Origin: Gaiellasilicea sp033857955
Lineage (GTDB): Bacteria > Actinomycetota > Thermoleophilia > Gaiellales > Gaiellaceae
Assembly: GCA_033857955.1 (NCBI GenBank)
Contig: JAWVCW010000031.1
Location: forward strand, 128,866 to 192,865
Length of the DNA: 64,000 nucleotides
Direction of reading: 5' to 3'
Shown here: positions 56,535 to 64,000 of the stretch, piece by piece
How positions within the stretch are numbered: position 1 is the first letter of the stretch
How the letters are laid out: each line of letters starts with the position of its first letter
Notes under the pieces: generated by a model
Databases searched by the model: none
Told to the model about the DNA's origin: nothing
The model's input: the letters and a program-made list of their open reading frames with translations, nothing else
Position numbers and translations under genes: made by a program

Positions 56535-59056
56535 AGGCCGTCGTGATGGCGGGTGGGGAGGGGACGCGCCTGCGCCCGCTCACCTCGAACCAGCCGAAGC
56601 CGATGGTGCCGATCGTGGGCAAGCCGTGCATCGAGCACATCCTCGAGCTGCTGCGCGCTCACGGCTTCGACGAGGTCGTGATCACGCTTGCGTTCATGCC
56701 GCAGGCCATTCGCAGCTACTTCGGTGACGGCGACTCGCTCAACCTGAGCATCGAATACTCGGTGGAGGAGCTACCGCTCGGCACCGCCGGCTCCGTCCGG
56801 CTCGCCAGCAGCTGGCTCGACGAGACCTTCGTCGTCATCTCGGGCGACTCGCTCTGCGACGTCGATCTGGGTGCGCTCGTGGACCGCCACACCGAAACCG
56901 GCGCCGCCGTCACGATCGGCCTGAAGTCCGTCGACAACCCACTCGAGTTCGGGATCGTGGTCACGGACGAGGACGGCAAGGTCGAGCGGTTCCTCGAGAA
57001 GCCCTCCTGGGGGCAGGTCTTCTCGGACACGATCAACACCGGCATCTACGTCCTCGAGCCGGAGGTGCTGAAACACATCCCGGTCGATGGCCCGTACGAC
57101 TTCTCGAAGCAGCTGTTCCCGCTTCTGCTCGAGATGGGCCGGCCGATCTACGGGCATGTGATGGACGGCTACTGGCAGGACATCGGCACCCTCGACCAGT
57201 ACCGGCAGGCGAACTTCGACGCGCTCGACGAGAAGGTGCATCTGAACGTCGAGGGAGTGCGGCTCCGCGGCAACGTCTGGATCGGCGAAGGCACCGACAT
57301 CCACGACGTCGAGGAGATCGAAGGGCCCGCGTTCATCGGCAACCACTGCCGAATCGCACGAGATGCGTCGATCGGGCCCTACACCGTCCTCTCGAACGGC
57401 GTCACGCTCCGTGAGCGGGCCCGCACGGTCCGCTCGGTGATCGACGCGGCCACCCATGTCGGCCGGAGCGCCCTGATAGAGGGCGCGATCGTCGGGCGGG
57501 CCTGCGACATCCGCGACCACGTCCGCATCCAGGAGGGCGCCGCAATCGGAGACGAGGTCACGATCGGCTCCGAGTCGACGATCATGCCGCACGTCCGGAT
57601 CTACCCCTACAAGGAGGTCGAGACCGGTTCGCAGCTCTACGAGAACCTGATCTGGGAGACCCGGGCCTCGTCGCGCCTCTTCGGCAAGGACGGGGTGACC
57701 GGCCTCGTCAACGTCGATCTGACTCCCGAGACCGCCGCGCGCCTCGCCACGGCGCTCGGGACGGCGCTGAAGCGCGGGGACCGCGTCGTCGCGAGCCGCG
57801 ATTCCGCTCCCGGTTGTCGCATGATCAAGCGGGCGATGATCTCGGGCCTGAACGCCGCAGGCATCGACGTCGCCGACCTACGGGTGTCGCCGCCCGCCGT
57901 CAGCAGGCACGTCCTGAAGACGCAGGGCTTCGCCGCGGCCGTCCACGTCGGCTCCAGCCACCTCGACCCGGAGGCGATCTTCATCCGGATCTACGAGCCG
58001 GGCGGCATCCTCCTCACTCCAGGCTTGCAGAAGGAGATCGAGAAGAACTTCACGCGCCAGGAGCTGCGGCGCGTCGCGGCCGGGGGCGTCGGCTCGGTCT
58101 CGTACCCGGCGCGGGTGCGCGAGAGCTATGCGCAGGACCTGCTCGACTCGCTCGCCGTGGAGTCGGTTCGCGAGCGCCGGTTCCGGCTCGTCGTCGACTA
58201 CGGCTACTCGGCGTCCTCGTTCGTGCTGCCGCTCGTCGTCGGCCCGCTCGGCGTCGAGGCGATTTCGGCGCATGGTTTCTTCGCCGACGAGCTCGCCGAC
58301 CGCGAGACGCTCGCGCAGGCCATCGGGCACACGAAGCGGCTCGTGACCGCGATCGGGGCGGATCTCGGTGCCGTCTTCGACCAGTCCGGCGAACGCCTCT
58401 ACCTCGTCGACGAGCAGGGCCACGAGGTTCCCGTCGACCAGACGCTGCTGCTGTACGTCAAGCTGCTCGCGGAGAGCGGGAGGAAAGGCAAGGCGGCGTT
58501 CCCGATCACCGTGACGAGCAAGGTCGACGAGCTCGCAGGCGACGCGCTCGAGATCGTCCGGACGCCGAACTCGCTCAGCGAGCTGACGAGCGCCGCGGCA
58601 GCCGACGGCGTCATCTTCGCCGGAGCGGTCGGGGGCGGCTACGTCTTCCCGGAGTTCCTGCCCGCCTACGACGCCGTCGCCAGCCTGGCGAAGCTGCTCG
58701 AGCTCCTGGCGCCGCTCCGCAGACCGCTCTCCGAGCTCGTCGCGGAGCTGCCGACACCGACGCTGATCCACCGCCGGCTCGCCTGCCCGTGGGCGAAGAA
58801 GGGGCTCGTGATGCGCGTGCTCAACGAGCGTCTGGCCGGGCGCGACGTCGACCTCACGGACGGGATCAAGCTCACCGACGCCCGCGGCTGGTCGCAGGTG
58901 CTGCCGGATCCCGACGAGCCGCTCGTACACCTGTACGCCGAAGGCGACACGACCGAGAGCTCCGAAGAGCTCGAGCGCGAGGTGCGCGACCTCGTCGAGG
59001 AGATCTTGCAGGGAGACTCTTCCGCACCGCGAACCTCCGTAGAAGCCTCAAGCTGA
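56531..59056 (+). CDS. Nucleotidyltransferase fused to a phosphohexomutase-like domain
   Basis: An 841-residue protein. Residues 1-235 form a sugar-nucleotidyltransferase (VVMAGGEGTRLRPLTSNQ, ISGDSLCD, GYWQDIGTLDQY), residues 250-365 a left-handed beta-helix (WIGEGTDI, GPAFIGNHCRIA, IGSESTI), and from about 375 a phosphomannomutase-like domain. In the mutase part the Ser-His of the phosphoserine loop is kept (Ser476-His477 in GSSHLDP), but the metal loop DGDADR is DQSGER (617-622), missing the magnesium Asp residues. The first half probably makes an NDP-sugar such as GDP-mannose, and the mutase half may be inactive. The start is a GTG overlapping pgsA by 4 bp. Confidence 0.9.
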   Translation: MKAVVMAGGEGTRLRPLTSNQPKPMVPIVGKPCIEHILELLRAHGFDEVVITLAFMPQAIRSYFGDGDSLNLSIEYSVEELPLGTAGSVRLASSWLDETFVVISGDSLCDVDLGALVDRHTETGAAVTIGLKSVDNPLEFGIVVTDEDGKVERFLEKPSWGQVFSDTINTGIYVLEPEVLKHIPVDGPYDFSKQLFPLLLEMGRPIYGHVMDGYWQDIGTLDQYRQANFDALDEKVHLNVEGVRLRGNVWIGEGTDIHDVEEIEGPAFIGNHCRIARDASIGPYTVLSNGVTLRERARTVRSVIDAATHVGRSALIEGAIVGRACDIRDHVRIQEGAAIGDEVTIGSESTIMPHVRIYPYKEVETGSQLYENLIWETRASSRLFGKDGVTGLVNVDLTPETAARLATALGTALKRGDRVVASRDSAPGCRMIKRAMISGLNAAGIDVADLRVSPPAVSRHVLKTQGFAAAVHVGSSHLDPEAIFIRIYEPGGILLTPGLQKEIEKNFTRQELRRVAAGGVGSVSYPARVRESYAQDLLDSLAVESVRERRFRLVVDYGYSASSFVLPLVVGPLGVEAISAHGFFADELADRETLAQAIGHTKRLVTAIGADLGAVFDQSGERLYLVDEQGHEVPVDQTLLLYVKLLAESGRKGKAAFPITVTSKVDELAGDALEIVRTPNSLSELTSAAAADGVIFAGAVGGGYVFPEFLPAYDAVASLAKLLELLAPLRRPLSELVAELPTPTLIHRRLACPWAKKGLVMRVLNERLAGRDVDLTDGIKLTDARGWSQVLPDPDEPLVHLYAEGDTTESSEELEREVRDLVEEILQGDSSAPRTSVEASS

Positions 59057-59116
59057 GGTTGACCCCTCGGTGTGCGTGCTGCTTTACTGAATGACGAACT
59101 CCACCGAAAGGCGTAC

Positions 59117-59371
59117 ATGGAAGGCTCGACGGAACCGCTACCCGATCTTGCCACGCTCTCCGACACCGACCTGAAGAGCCTGATCGACAAGCTGACGCAG
59201 GAGGAGAACGAGGTCTCCTTCCGCCGTCGGCTGCTCCAGGGACGAATCGACATTCTCCGGGCCGAGCGCACGGCGCGGCTGAAGGGGAAAGGCGTCACCG
59301 ACGTCGACGTCGAGAAGCTGACCGACATCCTCTCGTCGCGCAGCGCGCCCTTCTCCGAAGAGGACGCGTGA
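59117..59371 (+). CDS. rsiG: RsiG-like anti-sigma factor with one c-di-GMP-binding motif
   Basis: RsiG binds cyclic di-GMP and holds the sigma factor WhiG inactive in Streptomyces. Its c-di-GMP signature is E(X)3S(X)2R(X)3Q(X)3D. This 84-residue protein has an exact match at E30-S34-R37-Q41-D45 (ENEVSFRRRLLQGRID), in a long helix (about 18-56) preceded by LSDTDLKSLIDKL. Streptomyces RsiG has two copies in one chain, whereas the Rubrobacter protein has one per subunit and acts as a homodimer; this protein matches the one-motif form. I chose the ATG at 59117 (MEGSTEPLPD). The FHA gene overlaps its stop by 4 bp. No WhiG/FliA sigma gene is in the window. Confidence 0.82.
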   Translation: MEGSTEPLPDLATLSDTDLKSLIDKLTQEENEVSFRRRLLQGRIDILRAERTARLKGKGVTDVDVEKLTDILSSRSAPFSEEDA

Positions 59372-59832
59372 GCCACGTTTACTGTCCAGAGTGCGGGTTT
59401 CAGAACCCGGAGTCCTCGAATTTCTGCTCCCGCTGCGGCGCGATGCTCAACAAGAGCGAGTCGGGCGAGCAGACGATGACGTACACCCCGGAGGAGCTGG
59501 CCGACGATCCAGGCGCCGCGCTGCAGGATCACCGCGGCAAGGGGCCCGCGCTCGTCGTTCGCTCCGGCGGCGGCAGGGCGGGGGAGAGCTTCTTCCCCTC
59601 GGCCGAACGCACGCTGATCGGACGCTCGCCCGAATGTGACGTCTTCCTCGACGACGTCACCGTGTCTCGCCGCCACGCCGAGCTCGTGCGGGACGGCGAG
59701 ACGTTCACGATCACCGACCTCGGCAGCCTCAACGGCACCTTCGTGAACCGCAAGCGGATCGAGTCGGCCGAGCTGGACGACGACGACGAGGTCCAGATCG
59801 GCAAATACCGACTGACGTTCCTGCGCCGATGA
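59368..59832 (+). CDS. Zinc-ribbon and FHA domain protein, GarA/OdhI-like
   Basis: A 154-residue protein. Residues 6-23 form a zinc ribbon (CPECGFQNPESSNFCSRCG), and residues 62-150 form a phosphothreonine-binding FHA domain with Gly85-Arg86 (TLIGRSPECD), SRRHAEL and LGSLNGTFVN. Between them EQTMTYTPEE (residues 35-43) carries three Thr residues. In GarA and OdhI a Thr in this position is phosphorylated by Ser/Thr kinases and then bound by the same FHA domain, switching control of 2-oxoglutarate metabolism. The start is a GTG. The next gene, a MerR regulator, sits as it does beside garA in mycobacteria. Confidence 0.92.
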   Translation: MSHVYCPECGFQNPESSNFCSRCGAMLNKSESGEQTMTYTPEELADDPGAALQDHRGKGPALVVRSGGGRAGESFFPSAERTLIGRSPECDVFLDDVTVSRRHAELVRDGETFTITDLGSLNGTFVNRKRIESAELDDDDEVQIGKYRLTFLRR

Positions 59833-60530
59833 GCACGACCACCGCCACGGAGCGCCGCCCCGAGCAGCGCCTGCACACGATCGGCGCGGTCTGCGCGCGG
59901 CTCCAGCCCGAGTACCCGGACATCTCGATCTCGAAGATCCGGTACCTCGAGGACCAGGGGCTGCTGACGCCGAAGCGCACGCGTGGCGGCTACCGGCTCT
60001 TCAGCGAGGAGGACGTCGAGCGTCTGGAGACGATCCTCCGGCTGCAGCGCGACGAGTTCTTGCCGCTACGGGTGATCAGACAGGAGCTCGCATCGGGCTC
60101 CGGTGCGGGCGAGCGCAAGCGCCGCCGGACGGCCGAGCTCGGGGAGCAGGAGGCCGAGCTCGACCTCGCCGAGCTGTGCCAGCGTGCCGGCATCGACGCC
60201 GGCCTCGCGCGCGCGCTCGAGGAGTACGGGGTGCTCTCGCCGCGGGTCGAGGGCGGCGAGCGTCTCTACCGTGAGGGCGACGCGGAGATCGCCGGGGCCT
60301 GTGGTCGCCTCGCCCAGTACGGGATCGACGCGCGGCACCTGCGGACGTTCCGGAACTCTGCCGGGCGCGAGGCCGGCCTCCTCGAGCAGCTTGTCGCGCC
60401 CGCGCTTCGCTCGCGCAACCCCGACCGCCGCAAGACCGGCCTCGATGACCTCCAGTCGCTCGCCGAGACGTCGCAGGAGCTCTCACGTCTCCTCTTCTGG
60501 CGCGAGCTGCGGCTGCTCGCGGAACGCTAG
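59829..60530 (+). CDS. MerR-family regulator (FtsR/Rv1828-like)
   Basis: A 233-residue regulator with a winged-helix DNA-binding domain (HTIGAVCARLQPEYPDISISKIRYLEDQGLLTPKRTRGGYRLFSEEDVERLETILRLQ, broken across motifs) and a C-terminal helical domain that resembles a second MerR-like unit (about 125-180). The protein adjacent to GarA/OdhI in mycobacteria and corynebacteria is of this type; the corynebacterial one (FtsR) activates ftsZ. No metal-binding Cys residues are visible. The ATG overlaps the FHA gene stop by 4 bp. Confidence 0.92.
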   Translation: MSTTTATERRPEQRLHTIGAVCARLQPEYPDISISKIRYLEDQGLLTPKRTRGGYRLFSEEDVERLETILRLQRDEFLPLRVIRQELASGSGAGERKRRRTAELGEQEAELDLAELCQRAGIDAGLARALEEYGVLSPRVEGGERLYREGDAEIAGACGRLAQYGIDARHLRTFRNSAGREAGLLEQLVAPALRSRNPDRRKTGLDDLQSLAETSQELSRLLFWRELRLLAER

Positions 60531-60539
60531 GGTGCCGCG

Positions 60540-61070
60540 GTGACCTCGGGGGCGACACTCGACCTGCGCGATCGCGTCCGCGACGTGCCCGACTTCCCCA
60601 AGCCCGGGATCGTCTTCAAGGACCTGATGCCCCTCGTCGCCGACGCGACGTACTTCCACGAGACGATCGACCGGCTCGCGCAGCTCGCGCAGCCGCTGGA
60701 GCCGGACATCATCCTGGGCGCGGAGGCGCGCGGCTTCATCTTCGGCGGCGCACTCGCGGACCGGCTCGGCTGCGGCTTCGTGCCCGCCAGGAAGCCCGGA
60801 AAGCTCCCGTGGGAGACGGTCGAGGCGACGTACGACCTCGAGTACGGCACGGACAGCCTCCAGGTGCACGCCGATGCGCTCGGCCAGGGCTCGCGTGTGA
60901 TCGTCCACGACGACGTGCTCGCCACCGGCGGCACGGCGAAGGCGAAGACGGAGCTCGTCGAGCAGCTCGGCGGCGAGGTCGTCGGCCTGCTCTTCGTGAT
61001 CGAGCTCACGTTCCTGAACGGGCGCGACAAGCTCGCAGGCTATGACGTCCAGTCTCTCATTCAATACTAG
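60540..61070 (+). CDS. apt: Adenine phosphoribosyltransferase
   Basis: APRT salvages adenine to AMP with PRPP. The 176-residue protein has VRDVPDFPKPGIVFKDLMPL, GAEARGFIFGGALADRL, PARKPGKLPWETV, and the PRPP loop VIVHDDVLATGGTAKAKTELV, where the usual DDLLATGGT is present with one change. The start is a GTG at 60540, nine bases after the MerR gene. Length matches the family. Confidence 0.96.
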   Translation: MTSGATLDLRDRVRDVPDFPKPGIVFKDLMPLVADATYFHETIDRLAQLAQPLEPDIILGAEARGFIFGGALADRLGCGFVPARKPGKLPWETVEATYDLEYGTDSLQVHADALGQGSRVIVHDDVLATGGTAKAKTELVEQLGGEVVGLLFVIELTFLNGRDKLAGYDVQSLIQY

Positions 61071-61085
61071 GCCTACCGCCAAAGG

Positions 61086-61727
61086 GTGTCTCCAGGGCTG
61101 TCCGGCGCGTCGATGACCATGCGGACGATGTATGACGCGCTCACAGCCCGGTACACCTTCGCGTGTCCACGGCGGGAGCAGGCCCACGTGGCGCTCTCGT
61201 CCTTCCGGTTGCTCGAGCGGCTCCCGGGACCGAGCCACCCCGCTGTGTACGGCGTTCGCTTCCATTGCGGCTGCGGCGACGAGCATCAAGGGCTCGTGAC
61301 CCATGACGACCTCGACTGGGCGCCGCTGGGGGCGCACGCAGGCCCTTTCGTCGATCTGATGACGTCGGGCACGCGAGATGCAGCCGACGAGCTCCTGGAG
61401 ACTGCGGCGTCGCACCTGAGAGCGGGGGAGTGGCCGTGGAGCTTCTACTGCTATCCCGAGGGCAGGTCCAGGCCGGTCTTCCCGTCATCCTTCGTGGCCG
61501 TGGCCCCCGGCGAGCGCTGGCTCGGGCTGGCAGTCCGCTGCCCGGCGTGCGACGCGCTCTCGGTCAACCTCGTCTCGCACGCGCACGTCGACGTCCCGTT
61601 CGCGAACGACGACCGGGTCGGCGTCGTCGATCACGTGTTCGCCGCTGACGCAGTCCACTCGCTCGAGGAGTTCCACGCGGAGCTCCATTCCTCCCGCTTC
61701 GACGAGCGACGCCTGCACCTGAACTAG
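61086..61727 (+). CDS. Conserved-looking cytoplasmic protein, possible zinc sites
   Basis: A 213-residue protein with HCGCGDEHQGLVTHDDLDWAPLG in the first half and LAVRCPACDALSVNLVSHAH in the second. Together these two Cys pairs could bind zinc. A Trp- and Pro-rich stretch (GEWPWSFYCYPEGRSRPVFPSSFVAVAPG) lies between them. I do not recognise the family. The start could be the GTG at 61086 or the ATG at 61113. It follows apt by 15 bp. Confidence 0.75.
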   Translation: MSPGLSGASMTMRTMYDALTARYTFACPRREQAHVALSSFRLLERLPGPSHPAVYGVRFHCGCGDEHQGLVTHDDLDWAPLGAHAGPFVDLMTSGTRDAADELLETAASHLRAGEWPWSFYCYPEGRSRPVFPSSFVAVAPGERWLGLAVRCPACDALSVNLVSHAHVDVPFANDDRVGVVDHVFAADAVHSLEEFHAELHSSRFDERRLHLN

Positions 61728-61774
61728 GAAGAGAGAAGTCAGGAAGCGGGTCGGCGCTCGGTCATGATGAGGCC

Positions 61775-62677
61775 GTGGCCGCAGCCAAGATGCATGCCGA
61801 CGAGATCGACACCGACGTCGCGCTCGTGCGTCGCTTGCTCGCCGGGCAGTTCCCGCACTGGGCCGATCTCGCGATCGATCCGGTCGTGTCGTACGGGACC
61901 GATCACGACATCTATCGGCTCGGTGACCGCCTCGCGGCTCGGCTGCCGCGCATCGGGTGGGCCACCGCCCAGGCGGCGAAGGAGGCGGAGTGGCTGCCGA
62001 AGCTCGCGCCGCACCTGCCACTCGCAGTTCCGGTGCAGCTGGCGATGGGGCATTCGGCTGAGGGCTACCCCTTCGATTGGTCCGTCTACCAGTGGTTGCC
62101 CGGCGAGAACGCCAACGGCACGATCGAGGATCTGGAGCAGGCGGCGGTCGATCTCGCCGCGTTCGTGAAAGCGTTGCGCCAGGTCCACGCGACCGACGCA
62201 CATCCGCGTCCGCCTCGTAGTCGAGGCGCGGGACTGGCGGAGCTGGACGAGCAGGTCCGGAGGTCGATCGCCGAGCTCGGCGATCGAATCGACGGCAATG
62301 CCGCCCTCCTCTCGTGGCAGGAGTCGCTCAACGCCCCAGAATGGGACGGTGCAGAGGTGTGGGTGCACGGCGACCTGCTGCCGGGCAACCTGCTCGTCGT
62401 GGACGGTCGCCTGTCGGCGGTCATCGACTTCGGCTGCCTCAACGTCGGCGATCCGGCTTGTGATCTGCAGCCCGCCTGGAACGTCTTCGCCGGTCCCAGT
62501 CGCGCGCGGTATCGCGCCGAGCTCCGGGTCGACGATGCGTCATGGCTCCGTGGCCGCGGCTGGACGCTCTGCCAGGCCGTGGTGGCGCTGCCGTATTACT
62601 GGCACACCAACCCCGGCATGATCCGCCAGGCCTCCCACGCGCTGACGCAAGTCCTTGCCGATCGCCAACCTCTCTAG
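61775..62677 (+). CDS. Aminoglycoside phosphotransferase-family kinase
   Basis: A 300-residue small-molecule kinase of the APH fold. The catalytic loop is VWVHGDLLPGNLLV with the Brenner-type Asp, and the metal-binding motif is AVIDFGCLNVGDPACDL, followed by a C-terminal helical domain. Earlier parts include IYRLGDRLAARLPR and YQWLPGEN. Family members phosphorylate antibiotics, fructosamine, choline and other compounds, so resistance should not be assumed. The ATG-like start near 61775 is a GTG. Confidence 0.92.
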   Translation: MAAAKMHADEIDTDVALVRRLLAGQFPHWADLAIDPVVSYGTDHDIYRLGDRLAARLPRIGWATAQAAKEAEWLPKLAPHLPLAVPVQLAMGHSAEGYPFDWSVYQWLPGENANGTIEDLEQAAVDLAAFVKALRQVHATDAHPRPPRSRGAGLAELDEQVRRSIAELGDRIDGNAALLSWQESLNAPEWDGAEVWVHGDLLPGNLLVVDGRLSAVIDFGCLNVGDPACDLQPAWNVFAGPSRARYRAELRVDDASWLRGRGWTLCQAVVALPYYWHTNPGMIRQASHALTQVLADRQPL

Positions 62678-62737
62678 TTCGGTTTCCGCTGCGACGGGGA
62701 AGAACTCCTTGCAGACAACACGGAAACGGAGGCAGTG

Positions 62738-63373
62738 ATGATCGGAGTGACACGGGGGATCTCGACGCTGGCCGGAGCGGCCGTGGCCGGCGTCCTGCTG
62801 TGGTTCGCAACGCAGATCGGCACCCAGACGTCGTCGGAGTACTGGGCCACATACGGTCTGATTGCCGCTGCGGGCCTGACGATGGCGCTCTCGCAGATCC
62901 TCGGCGGCTGGACGAAGTGGGGGTGGCCCCGGTTTTCCGTCGGCGTCTTCGTGCTCTCCTTCCTGCCCGTCCTCGTGGCCGGTGGCTGGGTGCTGCTCGC
63001 ACGGCAGCCCGCGGACTGGATGAACACGTCCAACTGGTCGCGCGACCTCGGGATCTACGGGCTCGTTGCGGACCTCGGCAACATCCTGCCGGCGATCGCT
63101 CTCGGGATCGGGCTTGTGTTCGGGCTCTCGTTCGACACCGCCGGCCCCAGTCGCGAGGTCGGTCGCGAGGTCACTCGTGAGGTCGTGGAGGAGGAGCAGG
63201 CGCGCGACACGAACGTCCCGGGCACGCGGGAGACGCGCGCTGCAGACGAGCCGCTGACCGCCGATCGCGGCCCCTACGCCGACCCGCCGACCGTCCCGGT
63301 CGGCGGCTTGACGACGGACGCCGATCGCGAGGAGACGGTGAGGACGACGGGAGACCGACGCACGGAGACCTGA
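62738..63373 (+). CDS. Membrane protein with acidic C-terminal tail
   Basis: A 211-residue protein with four membrane helices in residues 8-128 (STLAGAAVAGVLLWFA, YGLIAAAGLTMALSQILGG, FSVGVFVLSFLPVLVAGGW, GNILPAIALGIGLVFGLSF) and a hydrophilic, probably disordered tail of about 80 residues rich in Arg, Glu and Thr. I chose the ATG at 62738 because GGAGG lies five bases upstream (62728-62732). No family is recognised. Confidence 0.8.
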   Translation: MIGVTRGISTLAGAAVAGVLLWFATQIGTQTSSEYWATYGLIAAAGLTMALSQILGGWTKWGWPRFSVGVFVLSFLPVLVAGGWVLLARQPADWMNTSNWSRDLGIYGLVADLGNILPAIALGIGLVFGLSFDTAGPSREVGREVTREVVEEEQARDTNVPGTRETRAADEPLTADRGPYADPPTVPVGGLTTDADREETVRTTGDRRTET

Positions 63374-63417
63374 TCAAGGGATTTTCGCGGCCACGTCCCT
63401 GGTCGATAAGGGTCGTG

Positions 63418-63600
63418 ATGGACGCCGCCGCCGTCAGTCATCTCAAGCCCGCCGCCTCGGAGCTCCTGCTGGAGCACTGCCACGCACTGGACCTCGACAG
63501 CCGAGGCCGTCCCACCGCGGCGGACCGGCTCGAGGCCTTGATCGGCAAGGATCTGGCCCGCCGGCTCGTGCGCGCCCTGTCCGCCGCCAAGCCCTCCTAG
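63418..63600 (+). CDS. Small helical protein, unknown
   Basis: A 60-residue soluble protein (AAVSHLKPAASELLLEHCHALDLDSRGRPTAADRLEALIGKDLARRLVRALS, shown only in part by motif) with a GRPTAADRLEALIG core that looks like a conserved helical unit. A GTG directly precedes the ATG at 63418. Its stop is shared with the convergent small membrane gene (CTAG). Function unknown. Confidence 0.6.
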   Translation: MDAAAVSHLKPAASELLLEHCHALDLDSRGRPTAADRLEALIGKDLARRLVRALSAAKPS

Positions 63601-63776
63601 TCGCCGCAGACGCGCACGAAGAGGAAGATCGCGCCGCCGGAGAGCAGCGAGAAGATCAGTGCGGTAGCGCTGGAGACTCCGAGCGCCAGCATGCCGAGCC
63701 AGAGCAGCAGGAAGAAGAAGACGGCCCAGGCGAAGGCCTGAACCCCTTGATCGATGCTCGGCATGCGCAGATGCAT
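63597..63776 (-). CDS. Small two-helix membrane protein
   Basis: A 59-residue protein with two membrane segments (GVQAFAWAVFFFLLLWLGMLA and ALIFSLLSGGAIFLFV) and little else. The ATG at 63776 is preferred to longer starts because the upstream codons are repeat DNA. Function unknown. Confidence 0.65.
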   Translation of the reverse strand: MHLRMPSIDQGVQAFAWAVFFFLLLWLGMLALGVSSATALIFSLLSGGAIFLFVRVCGD

Positions 63777-63821
63777 GACGACGATCCTAAGCACAAGAGA
63801 CCTTTGAGCGCCGGGAGTAGC

Positions 63822-63865
63822 GAGCCCCGATCCAGACCCACGCAGCTTCAGGGGTCTCGGCGCGA
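63822..63865. repeat. 44-bp direct repeat, copy 1
   Basis: GAGCCCCGATCCAGACCCAC followed by GCAGCTTCAGGGGTCTCGGC and GCGA recurs exactly at 63957-64000, 135 bp further on. The inner CTTCAGGGGTC is the reverse complement of the core of the 41221 repeat. Confidence 0.9.
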
Positions 63866-63956
63866 AACGGAAGCTGCCTCCCGCAGATCCCCGCAATCAG
63901 CCCAAGGGTCTGTGGACCGGCCCGCAACCGATCGCGACCACCGACGATCGCTGAGT

Positions 63957-64000
63957 GAGCCCCGATCCAGACCCACGCAGCTTCAGGGGTCTCGGCGCGA
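63957..64000. repeat. 44-bp direct repeat, copy 2 (reaches the window end)
   Basis: Identical over 44 bases to 63822-63865. The match runs to the last base of the window, so the full unit may be longer. The unit length between copies is 135 bp, so this could be the beginning of a tandem array. Confidence 0.9.

Noticed and set aside
61775..62677. Aminoglycoside resistance gene
   Set aside because: It is clearly an APH-fold kinase, but family members act on many substrates and nothing points to antibiotics.
63822..64000. CRISPR array
   Set aside because: Only two repeats of 44 bp with a 91-bp gap are visible, and no cas genes occur in the window.

Overview
This window is 64 kb of very GC-rich DNA carrying about 70 protein genes on both strands, with short gaps, many 1-17 bp start/stop overlaps and frequent GTG or TTG starts. 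The gene content points to an actinobacterium. The signs are actinobacterial-type LexA boxes, a MurA with Asp in place of the catalytic Cys, a FHA-MerR pair arranged as in mycobacterial garA-Rv1828, and an RsiG-like protein with one cyclic-di-GMP motif as described for Rubrobacter. My best guess is a deep-branching class such as Thermoleophilia. That placement is inference; no rRNA gene is present.

Layout. 1-8.6 kb: end of an acetyltransferase, glyS, a pyruvate-phosphate dikinase regulator, a nucleotide-kinase-like protein, peptidase E, ppdK itself, a zinc-finger rhomboid protease, a frameshifted comB and a DUF4328 protein. 8.6-15.8 kb: a GAF-PAS-PAS histidine kinase divergent from an SOS mutagenesis cassette (two tandem LexA boxes, imuB, a DUF6504 gene, dnaE2), broken up by palindromic repeats and opposite-strand genes. 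16-25.4 kb: GH15 glucosidase, glycosyltransferase, two EEP-fold hydrolases, class V aminotransferase, HD protein, murA and a secreted subtilase. 25.4-32.7 kb: a degenerate HisB-like protein, RidA, CCA-adding enzyme, and a division and envelope cluster (pgeF, yggS, sepF, yggT, divIVA, DUF167, traR/dksA, lspA, rluD). 32.7-43.3 kb: the conserved rpsB-tsf-pyrH-frr-uppS-cdsA-dxr-rseP-ispG-proS block, joining translation, lipid-carrier and MEP isoprenoid genes.

43.3-50 kb is accessory DNA: membrane proteins, an arsR-arsM pair with a visible promoter/operator, a multiply frameshifted hybrid-kinase pseudogene, and a tRNA-Pro gene whose 3' part is duplicated 1.9 kb downstream. The duplication encloses a small islet of phage-like orphan genes with no integrase. 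50-64 kb: HAD phosphatase, large membrane proteins, GH99-like hydrolase, a trimmed HutF-like amidohydrolase, pgsA, an 841-residue nucleotidyltransferase/phosphomutase-like fusion, the RsiG-like gene, FHA and MerR genes, apt, an APH-type kinase and small membrane proteins.

The most noteworthy points are the RsiG-like c-di-GMP anti-sigma candidate, the tRNA-Pro islet, the degenerate HisB and phosphomutase domains, the tandem LexA boxes, and several families of short palindromic or dispersed repeats, one of them inside the dnaE2 reading frame. Several frameshifts (comB, the kinase pseudogene, the 49.6-49.9 kb gene) all look like lost bases, some in C or G runs. Sequencing error is therefore a competing explanation for some of them.
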